A stretch of DNA of 64,000 nt from Larix kaempferi (Eukaryota > Streptophyta > Pinopsida > Pinales > Pinaceae): contig BSBM01000001.1 in assembly GCA_027924585.1 (NCBI GenBank), positions 52,444,501 through 52,508,500 of the forward strand, in the 5' to 3' direction. Of this stretch, positions 10,531 through 22,179 are shown piece after piece. How positions within the stretch are numbered: the first letter of the stretch is position 1; each line of letters begins with the position of its first letter. The translations under genes were made by a program, and so were the position numbers. The notes below the pieces were generated by a model. It made no database searches, was not told the origin of the DNA, and saw nothing but the letters and a program-made list of their open reading frames with translations.

Positions 10531-11724
10531 TCATCCAATTTAAGTAGAGATTGTTTAAATTTTTCTCACAAGTAAAACTGTAGGGAATGTAACAAGGAAA
10601 AAGTGAAAATTTTGAATCTTTAATATTGATATTTTTAGTTCAAATATGCATCTACATTCTAAAAAATTTGGGATGAGAGATTTTGTTGGATAACGCAATG
10701 ATAGAGTAAGTGTAGGACTAACATTCAAAATGGAAATAAGAAGCAATTTTAGGTAAGGACATCATAAAGTCTATAATGAATTGGAGATAATGTTTTTTTT
10801 ATTCATTATGGTGGTAAAGGAGGAGGAAACATCAACCATTGGATTCACCACTCTTTCAAGGTGAGTTATATTATCTACATACTCCATGCAACTCATTTGA
10901 CAAACTAAAAAACAAGGGATTCTCTTTATTTGATTTTAAACGCACCTCGTTATTAATTCTAGGGTGAATTTCATGGGGGTCTTCCATTTTTCTATAATTA
11001 CAAACACAAAATCAATCAATTCTTAATGATGATAGATGTATGTCAGGCTCATGAGAATATGTAGACACATATTTAGGTTGCACATTTCACCCCATGGCAT
11101 TATCTTACTTAAGCATGTTAGGATTACACACTTGAATTGAGTAATGACTCATTTACATGGTGGTACAACTCTATTATAAGAGTAGCCAACCACTATTTTT
11201 GGGTACAATACATGGTTACATAGACACTCATATGTGAATCCATTTTCCTCCTCTACACTATATTTTGGTGGGAACTTGTTCTCATGAATGGTTGCACAAA
11301 AAATCTATGACATCTAATATTATTATCATACAACGATGGGACTACCAAATAACTACCACATATCCACCATGTATGCACACATAAATTTTGTTTGAAGATC
11401 CACTTCCCTCATTTCTAGTTATGTTTCTAGCATTGAATCATGAGTGCATCTAGGTTTATCGAGAATAATAATAAAATCAAATCAAATATATCCCTCTTAA
11501 TATTCATATTTTAAGCATTGATAGATTTGTACTTTACCCTTGTTTTGATCCCTCTTGGTCCTTAATAGATCTGCATTTTTTAAAAGCGAACATAGTTCCA
11601 TCTGAACTCTAGATCTATCATTCCTTAAGAGGGATCAAATCACCTAAGGCCCAACCATTTTTGACATTGTAAAAACTTGAGGACACAATGCACCTAAGAG
11701 ATTTGATCCCTCACTAAGTATGAT
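10531..11724. other. AT-rich intergenic DNA, no gene seen
   Basis: AT-rich sequence with many short homopolymer runs. No open frame resembles a known protein and no terminal repeats were found. Confidence 0.5.
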
Positions 11725-11738
11725 GAATCCACAATTAA

Positions 11739-11978
11739 GTTTTTTTTCTTTGCACAAATCTCTGTAACTTGCAGGAGTGGCTTGTGGTCTAATAAACTGA
11801 GACCCAGGGGCATCTAAGCCATCAAAATCACTCGAGGATCTCACTCGGCCTAGACCACACCAACTCTTAGTATGGATGGATATTTTTGGTGTCTCCTCCC
11901 ACTACCGCTAAGTTTCAAACCCTGGGCCTCCTAACAAACAAAACCCATCGAATACCAACCACACTAGTGGGACTTGAC
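11739..11978 (-). mobile_element. tRNA-derived SINE with target-site duplication
   Basis: A 240-bp insert flanked by a perfect 14-bp direct repeat, GAATCCACAATTAA, at 11725-11738 and 11979-11992. Read on the minus strand it starts at 11978. It carries a pol III A-box-like TAGTGTGGTTGG at 11966-11955 and a B-box-like GGTTTGAAAC at 11921-11912, and ends in an A-rich tail (AAAGAAAAAAAAC) next to the left duplication. Box positions about 12 and 57 bases from the start match tRNA-derived SINEs. It encodes no protein and would depend on LINE enzymes for movement. I cannot name the family. Confidence 0.75.
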
Positions 11979-11992
11979 GAATCCACAATTAA

Positions 11993-13080
11993 TTTGTTAT
12001 AATTAGAATAACTTAATTAATTTCTAAAATTAAAAAACCAAATAGATCAATCTTTAAGATCATATCTTACCTTTTTGGGGATAAAAGATATCTCGGATCA
12101 TATTTATTTTCATTCTCATAACTACTTCCAATTATACAAAAAAAAAACAAAAATAGAAGACATTTTAGATTAGTTTGATTACTCATTATTTTAATCATTG
12201 TTTAAAACATATTTTCAATTATATATATTTTTAATATATTAATATAAAAAATTAATATTAATAATGGATATGTTAATCTATAGTCAAAGCTAAAATACTT
12301 CATGATATTGTCTACTTACTTCAAGATGTGAAATAATGTCATTATTGAACATGAGTATGGTCATCTATACATTCAATAAATTGTTTACAAGGTATATTTG
12401 TTACATTTTTTAATTAAAATGTTAAAGTTTTTAGTATTAAATAATTTAATGTTTTTTAATTTCTTAAACTATAATTATCCATTTTTTTTATATTTGGGAA
12501 TTTTGTTTTTTCTAAGATTAGAAAAATTATACAACTTTTTAAAATAGTTAATAAATGTTTTGGAAACTTAAAAAAAATGTTTATTAACTTGGAATGGAAA
12601 TGGAAATAGAAATTTTATTTTCCATCTATCTAAAAAAATTAAAAATTTTCATTAGAATGATTGTTAAAATTGTTTATTAATATAATAGTTATTAAAATTT
12701 CATTTTTCATCCATCTAAAAAATTAGAATAGTTACTAAAATTGTTTTTTAATAAAATAGTTATTAAAATTATTTATTAATACTATGAATAATTAATAAAA
12801 ATTTAATCCAACACAAAATATGTGAAATAAAATACATTCATAATAAAAGTCAATTGTTATTGGTTTAAGAAATTCATAGTAGACATCTAATTAGATGAAA
12901 ATACAACACTTGAGATGATATTAAGATAATTAGAAAAAAGAACATTAATAGGCTAAGTAAATTACCTACAAATTAGGTTTTTAGTACATATCAAAATTTT
13001 CAATGGTATATGAGTATCAACGTCTTGGGTTTAAAATATGTAAAATTTGAAATATCCATCACAAAAAATTCAAGAAAAAA
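11993..13080. other. Strongly AT-rich DNA, no gene seen
   Basis: Long A and T runs and TTAATATTAAT-type sequence. A phrase close to TTTCATCCATCTAAAAAATTAGAATAG-TTA recurs near 12610 and 12710, a weak local duplication. Nothing coding is visible. Confidence 0.5.
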
Positions 13081-13165
13081 AAGAAACCTCATTTTCCCGC
13101 TCAAACCTCGTTTTCCCTCTATTTCCCAAAGAATAAGCTTATTGTAAGCTGCCGAAGAAAAATGC

Positions 13166-13298
13166 TATGGAGGTGGCTCTTCTCTAGCTGCGGATCTGCA
13201 GTCCAGGCGAGGGTGGCTCTTCTCCAGCGGCGAATCTGCAGTCCAGACGAGGCTGGATCTTCTCCGGTGACCGATCTGCAGTCCAGGCCAGGTAGATC
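13166..13298. repeat. Three-unit minisatellite, about 44 bp
   Basis: The phrase GGCTCTTCTC-AGC--CG-ATCTGCAGTCCAG-CGAG occurs three times in a row at about 13173-13298. Each unit contains ATCTGCAGTCCAG and the copies differ at a few bases. The stretch is GC-rich compared with its surroundings. Confidence 0.75.
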
Positions 13299-13450
13299 AT
13301 CCCCTGTTTCTTTTTTTCGGCGTCCATTCGGGGGTTTGTTAGGCCCTTTGGGCAACAATCTGTTTGGTTTCGGCAGTCTTTTTGGGTCACTGATGGATTA
13401 TGGGCATGGGCTTAAGTCTATACGTAATCCATTTTCTTTTAATACAATGA
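13299..13450 (+). repeat. Diverged copy of the segment at 14382-14530
   Basis: CCTGTTTCTTTTTT, GCGTCCATTCG, GGGTTTGTT, GGCCCTT and TTGGTTTCGGCAGTCTTTTTGGGTC occur in the same order and orientation here and at 14382-14500. They are followed in both by ATGGGCATGGGCTT and, more weakly, by CCATT...CAATGAGTT. This copy lies outside the triplicated unit; the other is inside it. The nature of the repeated segment is unknown. Confidence 0.7.
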
Positions 13451-13721
13451 GTTACAGAGATGGGTCATCGCCGATAGACGATTTCGCTAGTAGATAAGGG
13501 CAATCTTAGCGAGGAGGATAAAAGCCAATAGCCAGGAAGGAGGTGCTCATTGCAATTTTCATTAAAAATGACATTGGCATTTTATAAGTTTATTTAGATA
13601 TGATTTTTTTATCGAATAGGGATGATCAATTATAGAAGGAATGTAAAAAAACAAGAAGTATTTATAGTTTTTGAAAAGAGTAATGTATGACTTTAGCTTG
13701 GTTTGTTTGCTTCCATCCTAG

Positions 13722-13729
13722 GAGGGAAC
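13722..13729. other. Target-site duplication GAGGGAAC of the MITE, left copy
   Basis: GAGGGAAC at 13722-13729 is repeated at 14208-14215 immediately outside the terminal inverted repeats. Eight bases is the duplication size of hAT transposases. Confidence 0.88.
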
Positions 13730-14207
13730 CATAGTAGCATAATTTGAGTACGAATACGGATACGAATACGATTCGATACGGAAAAAATACGTAATGAAAA
13801 TATCCAGTACGGATAAAATACGAAAGTAGCTTGCTTATATATAATATTTTTAATCAAATATTTACAAATATACCATAAATATACATAGACATTTATATAA
13901 TAAAATTTAATCTATATTTAAAAAACAAAAATAAAAATCTCAACAACTTCGGATATGGAAGTGTGAGAGTTAGCAACTACTTATTAATAGTTATTTTAAT
14001 AAGAAAGTAAGAAATTGAATGGTATTTCTATTTTATAGTGTTTAAATAATTTAAAAAAAGTTGTTTTGTTTTAAAATTGGTTTTCAAAATTTAATTGTCC
14101 ACTAATAATCCGTATCTGTAGGCACCTACACCGAATATTTGACGAATTCAAATTTGTTCCAAATTTCCGTACATGAAGTACCAATACGGCCGAATTATGC
14201 TACTATG
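13730..14207. mobile_element. hAT-like MITE
   Basis: A 478-bp element with 15-bp perfect terminal inverted repeats (CATAGTAGCATAATT at the left, its complement at the right) and an 8-bp target duplication. Subterminal TACGGAT/GATACGAATACGG motifs repeat near both ends in opposite orientation, as in hAT elements where they bind transposase. There is no coding capacity, so it is a non-autonomous miniature. The left edge of the 12.47-kb triplicated unit falls inside it at about 13825, so copies 2 and 3 of the unit carry only its right part. Confidence 0.85.
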
Positions 14208-14215
14208 GAGGGAAC

Positions 14216-15440
14216 ACACCAATATTATAGGGCACCGACCGATTCTATAGAGACAGGAACAAGCCCCGAACAATGACGAGAATGAATAGAAGGGAGGCGA
14301 GCTGCCCACCACCAGTGAAGGTAGTCTCCCTTCCAATGAGGTTTTCATTGACCAGAGCCCCTTCCATCCGCCACAACCGCACCTGTTTCTTTTTTCAGGC
14401 GTCCATTCGAGGGTTTGTTGGGCCCTTCGAGAAACAGTCTATTTGGTTTCGGCAGTCTTTTTGGGTCGTTGAGGGGTATTTTGGGTATGGGCATGGGCTT
14501 GCTGTTCAATGAGCCATTCCGTCGCCCTTCCAATGAGTTTTTCATTGACCAGAGGCCCTTCCGTCTGCCATGCTGCATGTCCGATGGTGACTTGTGATTG
14601 AGGAGCCGCCTGATGACTATGAAGCTTCAACATTTGTATGAGGTGGTGGCGTGTTCTCTGTTCTGGTGGCGAAACCGGTACCTTTCATCCGACGGTGGCA
14701 GAGAGGTAGCGAGCTTCTCACTTTTGATCCTTCTGATACGGCGGTGGAGGCTCCATATTCTGTGACCTTCCCCTCCGAAGGCGTGGGGTTTCTTCCTTTG
14801 TGTTTTAATTGGTGATGACTTTCTTGCAGATCCGCATTTATTTCCGGTGGGAGGCATTCAGAAGGGTCCTTTGCGGCTGAGCCGTGCAGCATTTTTTGTG
14901 TTTTTTTTAAAATGTTATATGGGGGTGAGAAATCATCTGATCCAGTTCCTTTTCGGGACTATGTTTGCTTTGGTCCTTTCATGGTTTGGAATTTCTATGT
15001 ATTGGCATGAATCAATCCACTTATGCTCCAGGCGTTGAAACCATAGTGTCACAAACCCAATGTTCCCCCAAAAAAATTGTTTTTTTTCTTTTTCCTGGAG
15101 TCACTGTGATAGCCTTGGTGTTTTCTTTGTTTTGTTTCTCTTTAAGGAAGTGCCAGTCCCAGTGCGATCCTGTGCACCATATTTTTGCCTATGAAATCTG
15201 AAAAATACCTTAGTTTTATGGTTGTTCGTTCCAGAATATTTGATCATTTTCTTCACTTAGTCGGATTTCATGTTTTCCTAGTCGTTCAGAATTAAAGGAA
15301 CCTAATTCTTTGTGTATCCAACAATTATGGATTGAGTTCAAGAAGCGCCTGTCTCAGAGCTACCAGTTGAAGTTCTTGTCCCATCCGTGGTTCTATAGCC
15401 CATTTCATATTCTATAGTTGCATATACAGTTATAAATCGA
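14216..15440. other. GC-richer unrecognised segment of the unit
   Basis: A shift to balanced base composition after the MITE. A phrase of about 45 bases with CCTTCCAATGAG-TTTTCATTGACCAGAG-CCCTTCC is present twice, near 14331 and 14528. Several short open frames overlap on both strands, none resembling a known protein. The part 14382-14530 is related to 13299-13450. Confidence 0.45.
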
Positions 15441-15462
15441 GCAGCAGTTCCCTATCCGTTTA

Positions 15463-16320
15463 ATGGCCCTCTTTCTGACGCCGAGTAACTACGGCCGGAT
15501 TATTGGCCCGCCCCTTACGATGGTTTTGTTCCGCTTTGTGGGGGTACCGACAAGCAACAAAAAAGAAGAACCTCTTCCAGCTGTCCCATCTCCTTTAGGG
15601 CAATTTACCTTTTACCCACGTGCTTCCATAGATGATGCATCACTCTTGGTAGCATGTGATCCCCTTTGTTTATTGAATGTAAAGTAAGTAATTGCTACAT
15701 AAAGCGTTGTTTAGTTGATTGTGGTTCTAGCTTTAATGTAATTGAATATGAAACCCTACTCAACTTGCACCACACTGATAATGACATGCAAGTTACCTGC
15801 TTTACATGTCGTGGGTATGTTTTCCATGAAACTATTACCATGGGGACAATTATGTTGCCTATTATTGTAGGTCCTTGTACCCTTATAACACCTTTATTTC
15901 TCATAGATAAGCCACTGTCCTACAACTTCTTGTTAATACATCCTTGGATCCATCGCATGTATATAGTCCCATCTACCTTATTATAGCAAGTTTAGTTTGC
16001 AAAGTCTATGTGATTATTGGTGATCTTAACCCTTAAAAGTCTTTCACGATTACTCTTGTGCAAAATGGGAGGGTTAACACCATCCTATCTATGCAGGTCT
16101 CTCCTCCTATCGCCCCTCCGGGTTTTATTAATATTATTACACCTACCTGCTTCAGTTCCAACGGCTTCTCCTTCATCTGGTGATGCTCTTCCTTTGATTG
16201 ATCTGTCTAATGCCCTAGTGATTGTATCTAGTAGTTTACCACAGGCCCTACTCTATTTGTGGCCTAAGCTAATCTTATTTTAGTTAATAAGCCTGGGTTT
16301 ATAATCACACCTATACTCGA
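15463..16320 (+). pseudogene. Ty3/gypsy retropepsin relic, copy 1
   Basis: The frame 15666-15986 contains CLVDCGSSFNVIEYETLL, then TMGTIMLPIIVGP and SYNFLLIHPWIH, followed by a VPST-L motif. This is the order of a gypsy aspartic protease of the kind with a D-x-G-S-x-x-N-V loop and an L-L-G-R-P-W-I-H box near its end. Here the catalytic D-(S/T)-G reads D-C-G, and G-R-P reads I-H-P. Downstream, PGFIITPILEKGKGV near 16300 resembles the glycine-rich patch that follows. Stops and frameshifts surround it and no RT was found. Confidence 0.65.
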
Positions 16321-17560
16321 AAAAGGGAAGGGTGTAATTTATCTTAGTATACCTTTTACATCCCAAGCTTCCGAGCCCAGTAGTTTAGAACATACCTTGC
16401 GCGAGCCCATATTAGAAGAAGCTCTTAACTTTTTTTGAATCCTTTCACCCCGGGTGAGTACCAATTAGTAGATCATATTAGCAGGGAAACTGATCCCCAT
16501 GCCTTACCTAGACTATCCACTAACTTGAATCTTTTCTTTTCCACACATATTTCTTCTTTGCACTCAGAGCATCCTAGTGGATATATACGTGTGGTTCCCC
16601 TCATCCGATGTCGTCTCCATCACCTGTGATCTACCTCATATTGCTTTCACTTCCTGTATCTTATCCTACTTTACCAACCTCATTAGCCGCTTATTCGCAT
16701 TATATTATATACTACCTTCATCAGGGAGCCATCCTACTACCATTGTAACTATTGGCTTATCCACATTACCCTCATCTATTACCACTACCGGTGGTATACC
16801 TTTATATATATTTTTTACTATAAGACCATTTATACCTCATTTATATTATATCCTGGATCCTTCCCTTTGTTGTTACTTGTCCCTCATCCTAGGCTGTTAC
16901 CTCCTTCACGCCGTTTGTACCATGCTTCTATGTCATCTCACAGACTCGGGCAATGTAGCGGTATCCCCAGAGCTTACACTTATCTAGCATATTTATCTAA
17001 CCATAGTTGTACTTTATATTTGGCTAATGACAATTCTTTACCATTGGCCTCGAGTAGTCCTGCATCTCGAATTAATATGCCTTCTTTTCTGAATGTTATA
17101 AATTATCCCACTCTGCTACTATGAGAGGAGTTAGGTCCCTATGTCAATTCATTTACATTTCAAATATAGATCATGATCTTTTACTCCTTCTAGGTATGGT
17201 TCCTTTATAAAGTCCCGCCATTGACCTATTGAGAGTCGAGCATGCTGCATAGCCCTTGGTTCTTACTAGAGTAAATTAATTGTTTAAGCTAGCCGCTGGA
17301 GATGATTGGAGCTGTATAAAGTAGTAATGGTATTTATTACTTATAATGCTACGTTCAAACCAGTTTATTTGCTTACTTTATCTCTGAAGACTTTTTTCCA
17401 AGAACAATCTTAAATGCAGGTAAGGTAATGTTTTAGCCGGTCAGGTAACGTTCTCCCTCGCTATTAGGAAGGAATTTGTTTTCCGGTGGATAGATCACCC
17501 AATGCAAGCAGGCAGGTAGCTCATACTGAACAAACTCCAGAACCAAGTCTATATTATATA
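16321..17560. other. Decayed stretch after the gypsy protease, copy 1
   Basis: C/T-rich sequence with overlapping short open frames on the plus strand (16435-17124). It may be the decayed continuation of the same gypsy element, but I see no RT, RNase H or integrase motif to confirm this. Confidence 0.35.
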
Positions 17561-17579
17561 CGTTGCTAGGTTTCGATAA

Positions 17580-18182
17580 TAAACTGGTTTAATAACTAGC
17601 TTTACTACTTACTGGATATGTTATTAGTAATGGTAATGGGTATATATATGTACGAGGTGCCTGCATAAACAAAATATACTGGAAGTATGCTGGATAAGGA
17701 GAAACTGGTACTGGAACTGCTAATGCTACTGGACCAACTTATAGCTATACTTCTGTCTTTGCTTCTACTGCTGGGTTAACTGGATAAACTACTCGTACTC
17801 GATCTGCGTATGGATATGTTACTGGGTCTCTATCTCGATCATAAGAATCTTCATATCTATCTCGTTCTCTAACAGCTACTAGTGGGGGTGCTTATACAGA
17901 TGCTTATATAGGTGATGCTTCTACGACGGCTACTTACCCTGGTACTGCATCTACTATCTATGCTACTGTTGGTAGTGGTACTACTTTGGATCGACTGGAT
18001 CAACCTGGATCTGGTACCCGAGCGATATATGCACCTGTAGGGTATTAAACCGGGCGAAGGGAAACTGGGACTGGTTCACAGTAAACTAGGTCCACTTGCT
18101 CTGTATCTGCGTATGAATTTCCAACTTGGTCCAAAATTGGTGGATATGCTATAGGATATAGGGCTGGTTTATGCTCATGAGT
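17580..18182 (-). pseudogene. Low-complexity coding-like remnant, copy 1
   Basis: On the minus strand one frame is protein-like for about 200 codons. It has a V/P/A-rich part, then RERDRYEDSYDRDRDPVTYP and DRVRVVYPVNPAVEAKTEV, then PVPVSPYPAYFQY. It is interrupted by several TAG/TAA codons. The plus strand is also partly open and reads as T/G/S/Y-rich, but its codons look like an antisense shadow. The arginine/aspartate-rich and proline-rich text could be a gag linker. I do not recognise it. Confidence 0.3.
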
Positions 18183-20980
18183 AAAAAGTTATACTTAATT
18201 AATAGAACATGGAATTAGGGACTATATATTGGGTCTTTCTCTATGACTGAAAGATCTATTTATTTCATTGTAATTGGATCATCAGTTAAAGAAGCCTATG
18301 CCCACATAATTGGTAATGGGTTGAATGATGATGTGACTTAAAAAGGTTATGGCTCATAGATGCTAAATGTTATAGGTGCAGGGTCCTTCCGTGTTAGAAC
18401 ATAATAAGTAATAATACTTGCAAATCCACTTGTTAATTTCAGAACACTAATAGTTAGTTGATACATGCTACACCATCAGTTACAAAGGCCTAGTAGGGGG
18501 GGCCAATATCATACCAGCATATCTCTAGGCATTCGAACCGGATATGCTTAGGAGGGGATTCTAAATCTAAGCAAAGGGCTTCATATTTGGCAATATATTA
18601 GTACATTAAAAAATGAAACCAAAAAGAGAATTATGGATGCGGGATGGCAAAAATAGAAGGAATGTTAATCAATTGACAATGTTTATGGGCTGGTTATTTA
18701 AGCTGAACATTTCATTTTATAGGCCGGTTCTCTCAGTCCGACCCAACTTTAATAGGTTTTGGCGGAGGCGCATAGTAAACACGGCATTATCAGATCCAAT
18801 TGGCGTGTAACCCTCCAACATAGTATATCAATTGTGGCCTTCTTCTCGTTTTCGTTATACGGGCCGGGGGTAGTCCCCTCGGGGCGATATTGAAGTCCAA
18901 CTTCATTGTGAGGGCCTAGGGAGGCTAGGAAACATAGTACCAAATGCGTGGCAATCAAGAAATAGTGAGCATAGCAGGCTTCTAGCTTTAGGATTGGGTG
19001 CTTGGTGAATGAACATAAATAAATAGGCAGGCGGTCTTTCCATAAATGTGAAACCATACACTACTGGGCAGGGTTGAGCTCGCTCTTCCTTTTCGCATAT
19101 AGTGGAAGTAACAATGCATACAATTGTTGAATAGACTAAAAACTTTGTTTGTGGGTGCAGGAGCCGTCGTGAATCATAGCCTGGCAATTGGAACAAAGGT
19201 CTTCTAAAAGTAATACTCCCTCTTTCTGAGAGAATACTGAAGCAAGAGTAACATCCGACTCCTCCCTCTCCCTGAGAGAATCCAACAACACTGTCTCTGT
19301 ATGCAACAATACTTCCATCAGCAGCAAGCATGGAATAAACCCCTATTATCAAATAGGTTCTTAACCTGTCTCCATGGCATTCCGCTATACATGCTCTTTA
19401 TATGCCTCCTGAAAACTAGAAGGCTCATCACCTCTGCTCTTCCAACTTCTATTCCATCGGTTCTTTTGCTTTCTTCTCTAAGTCCACCCACCGCCCCTAG
19501 TCTATCCATTTTACATTTCAAACTGTTACAGATATTTCCGCATCACTATCTATCCCAAGACACTTTCAATCCCCAAGTCTCAGTTCTTCGAGAGAGGGAT
19601 ATAAGACTCACTAATAAATTAATAAATAGCATAAAAAATATTTATTATAAAGGTTGTTGCTCTTTTACTTCTGTGTCCCCCTCTATAATATGCTCGTATA
19701 ACCCCCAATAGCTCGCCCGCCTGTTTAAATCCGCGATCTGCTTGTAACCCGAGACCAAATTAATTTCGTCTCAATTTCCTTAAGTTATCTATAAATATCC
19801 AAATAATCCAGTTCCTCAAACTCCTCCTTCCTCCTCGGCATAATACTCCCGGCATAATACTAATCCCTCCTCCAGCTCCTCATCAACATCAATTGGACTC
19901 TATTTGCTCTTCAAATGATGAATCAACGTTGGTCAGTATGAGTATGAGTTAGTGTGAGTTCTGCGTTAGGTGGGGAGTAAGCCAGTTTCCCAGGGACAAG
20001 CGACTGCATATTGGGGTAGCTGGTGAGTTGCTTATTTATAACTGGTAGGGTGGGAGGGGATTAAATAAGTTGATGATAAACGGGCTATGAAAGGGCCTGA
20101 TAAACAGGATGCCAAAACTTCGGAGATTACTTCAATAATTTTTATCTATGAGCTACCCCATAGGCCAGGTTTATTCTGGGAATTTTCCACCCCTAGTATT
20201 CGTGATCTGCCAGCCAGTAATTCGAGGTGGATCAGCCAGAAACTATCAGTGTACGATTCAACAATTTATGATGTATACTTTTCCTCTTAGGGCAACTCAC
20301 TCAATTGCACAGGGAACTCACTGAATGCTAAGAGAATAGGGAACTGCACAGGGACCCACCCAAAGGAAAGAAAAAAACCCACCAATACATTAAGTGAAAG
20401 GGACTTTAAGGAATCAATATTAGAAAAGATCCCGCCCTGAGACCGATCCTTTGCGGCATCACGAAGATAGGATAACCGGATAGATCCTACAGCACAACCA
20501 GCCAGCACTATGCGGATTGAACCCGTGCCCTTAATTCCTTCAGTTTGAAATTGCTTATGTTTGGGTAGCGTATCAGACAGAGAGAAGACCCATATATTTT
20601 GCTTTGTCCAGTTGTGCTCCCTTGAATGTGTTGGGTAGCGTCCACCATGGATATTGAGTTGCCAACGATTCCATGCCCAAATAAAGCAATCTCTCTGGTA
20701 CACCATCCACCCAACATAGAAACGACCTCGGAGTTCTGGTAGTAAAGGAACGTTTAGTTACTCGCTCGACGCCAAAGAAGAAATAGTAAATGAAAGAAGA
20801 AATAGTAAATTTAGGAACTATCCATAGATCCAAAGAACCAAATAGTCGATTAGGAAACTTGAAGTTGTTCGTGATATTCTATATTTCGGGCGGGAGAGGT
20901 AGAATAAAGGATAAGGATAAAAGACACATCACACCATAGGAACGACAGCGTTTTAGGCCATTATATAGATATGTAATTAC
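18183..20980. other. Unrecognised middle of the unit, copy 1
   Basis: Balanced base composition and many short frames. The longest are on the minus strand at 18903-19352 (149 codons) and 20287-20706 (139 codons). Neither has a recognisable domain, signal peptide pattern or neighbouring partner. GGGG-TAGT-CCCC near 18868 can form a small hairpin. The absence of transposon motifs over 2.8 kb makes this the least explained part of the unit. Confidence 0.4.
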
Positions 20981-21424
20981 GCTTTTTTTCTTTGTTGTTT
21001 TTCTCTCTGTTGACATTGGCGTCACCTCTTGTGAACAGAGTATCCTCAGTTTAGTTCTTTAAGAACGTTGTTAAATTATTTATTATTATTTATAACTATC
21101 GGATTATGCATGGTTCGATTCTAGTAAAGCTTCTTATCTCACGCTCTTTCCTTTTTCTTCCTTTGGTTAGTGGCGATGATTGAATGCTCACTTCACTTGC
21201 AATGTAGTTAATTTTTTTTTATATTTAACACTACATATATTCCTCCAGGTTCGACCTTTAGACCTGGGCCTAAGCTCTTCAAACAAATTTTACTTGGGGT
21301 AAAAACCGATTACAAAGAAACAAAAATACAAAAAATAGGTTGCTTTAATTCTGAAGCTGGAAATGGGTTAAAGAATTAATATAAATCATTGTTTTAATAA
21401 TTATATTTAGATTTTGTTATGGAG

Positions 21425-22010
21425 CTGGAAAAAATAAATGTTTTTTTTTTTATCATAAGTAAAATGAAATTCTTAATAATAAAAAAGTTAATGTTTTTTT
21501 TTATCATAAGTAAAATGAAATTCTTAATAATAAAAAAGTTAATATAATTGTTTTATATGTATATATTTTTATAGATGACTATTGGTATTCACATTAAATT
21601 ATTAAATTATATATGAGATTAATAATACATTTTCTATGAAAGCACAACTTTGTTAAATATATTAGCATGGATGTACTTTTTTTCCCTATTTGTTATTTAA
21701 ATTATATATGATATTAATAATAAAATTTCTATAAAAACACAACTTTGTTAAATATAGTATTGATGTACTTTTTTCCCTATTTGTTATTTAAGATGATTTA
21801 CACTTAATACACTTGTAAAATAATAATAATAATACTAAATAACTAACTTATAATCAATCTTGCTATATATATATATATATACATACAATGTGAGTTATAT
21901 TTTTCCCGCCATTTATTATTTTATGATGCTTTGCACTCTCTCTATATATATATATACATATTATGTGATTTATATTTTTTTGCATCATTTATTATTTTAT
22001 GGTGTTTGCA
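21425..22010. repeat. Cluster of short tandem duplications and (TA)n, copy 1
   Basis: Three consecutive local duplications in AT-rich DNA. The first is a 60-bp unit ending AATAATAAAAAAGTTAATG, twice at about 21430-21545. The second is a unit of about 115 bp with CACAACTTTGTTAAATATA and CCCTATTTGTTATTTAA, twice at about 21645-21790. The third is a unit of about 90 bp with CATTTATTATTTTATG, twice at about 21890-22005. (TA)n runs sit near 21865 and 21945 and differ in length between the three unit copies. Confidence 0.75.
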
Positions 22011-22179
22011 CCATATACAAGTTTGTATATATTAAATAATAATAATAGTTTTGGTGTTTTACAACACAAAATCTCAATCCACCTAGGATTGGTTTTGGTG
22101 GTTTGCCCCATACACCATGGAATGCCACATATTCATTTAACACCAAAATCAATTTTTTTACAAACACCACTTTTGCACC

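Noticed and set aside
16577-17124. Plus-strand frames of 136 and 85 codons, hydrophobic, repeated in each unit
   Set aside because: C/T-rich DNA gives leucine/serine/isoleucine-rich text in several frames at once. The hydrophobicity alone does not support a membrane protein, and no motif was found.
18183-20980. Possible mitochondrial DNA insertion
   Set aside because: The composition suggested it, but I could not identify any mitochondrial gene, rRNA or tRNA. A search against organelle genomes would decide, so I do not annotate it as such.
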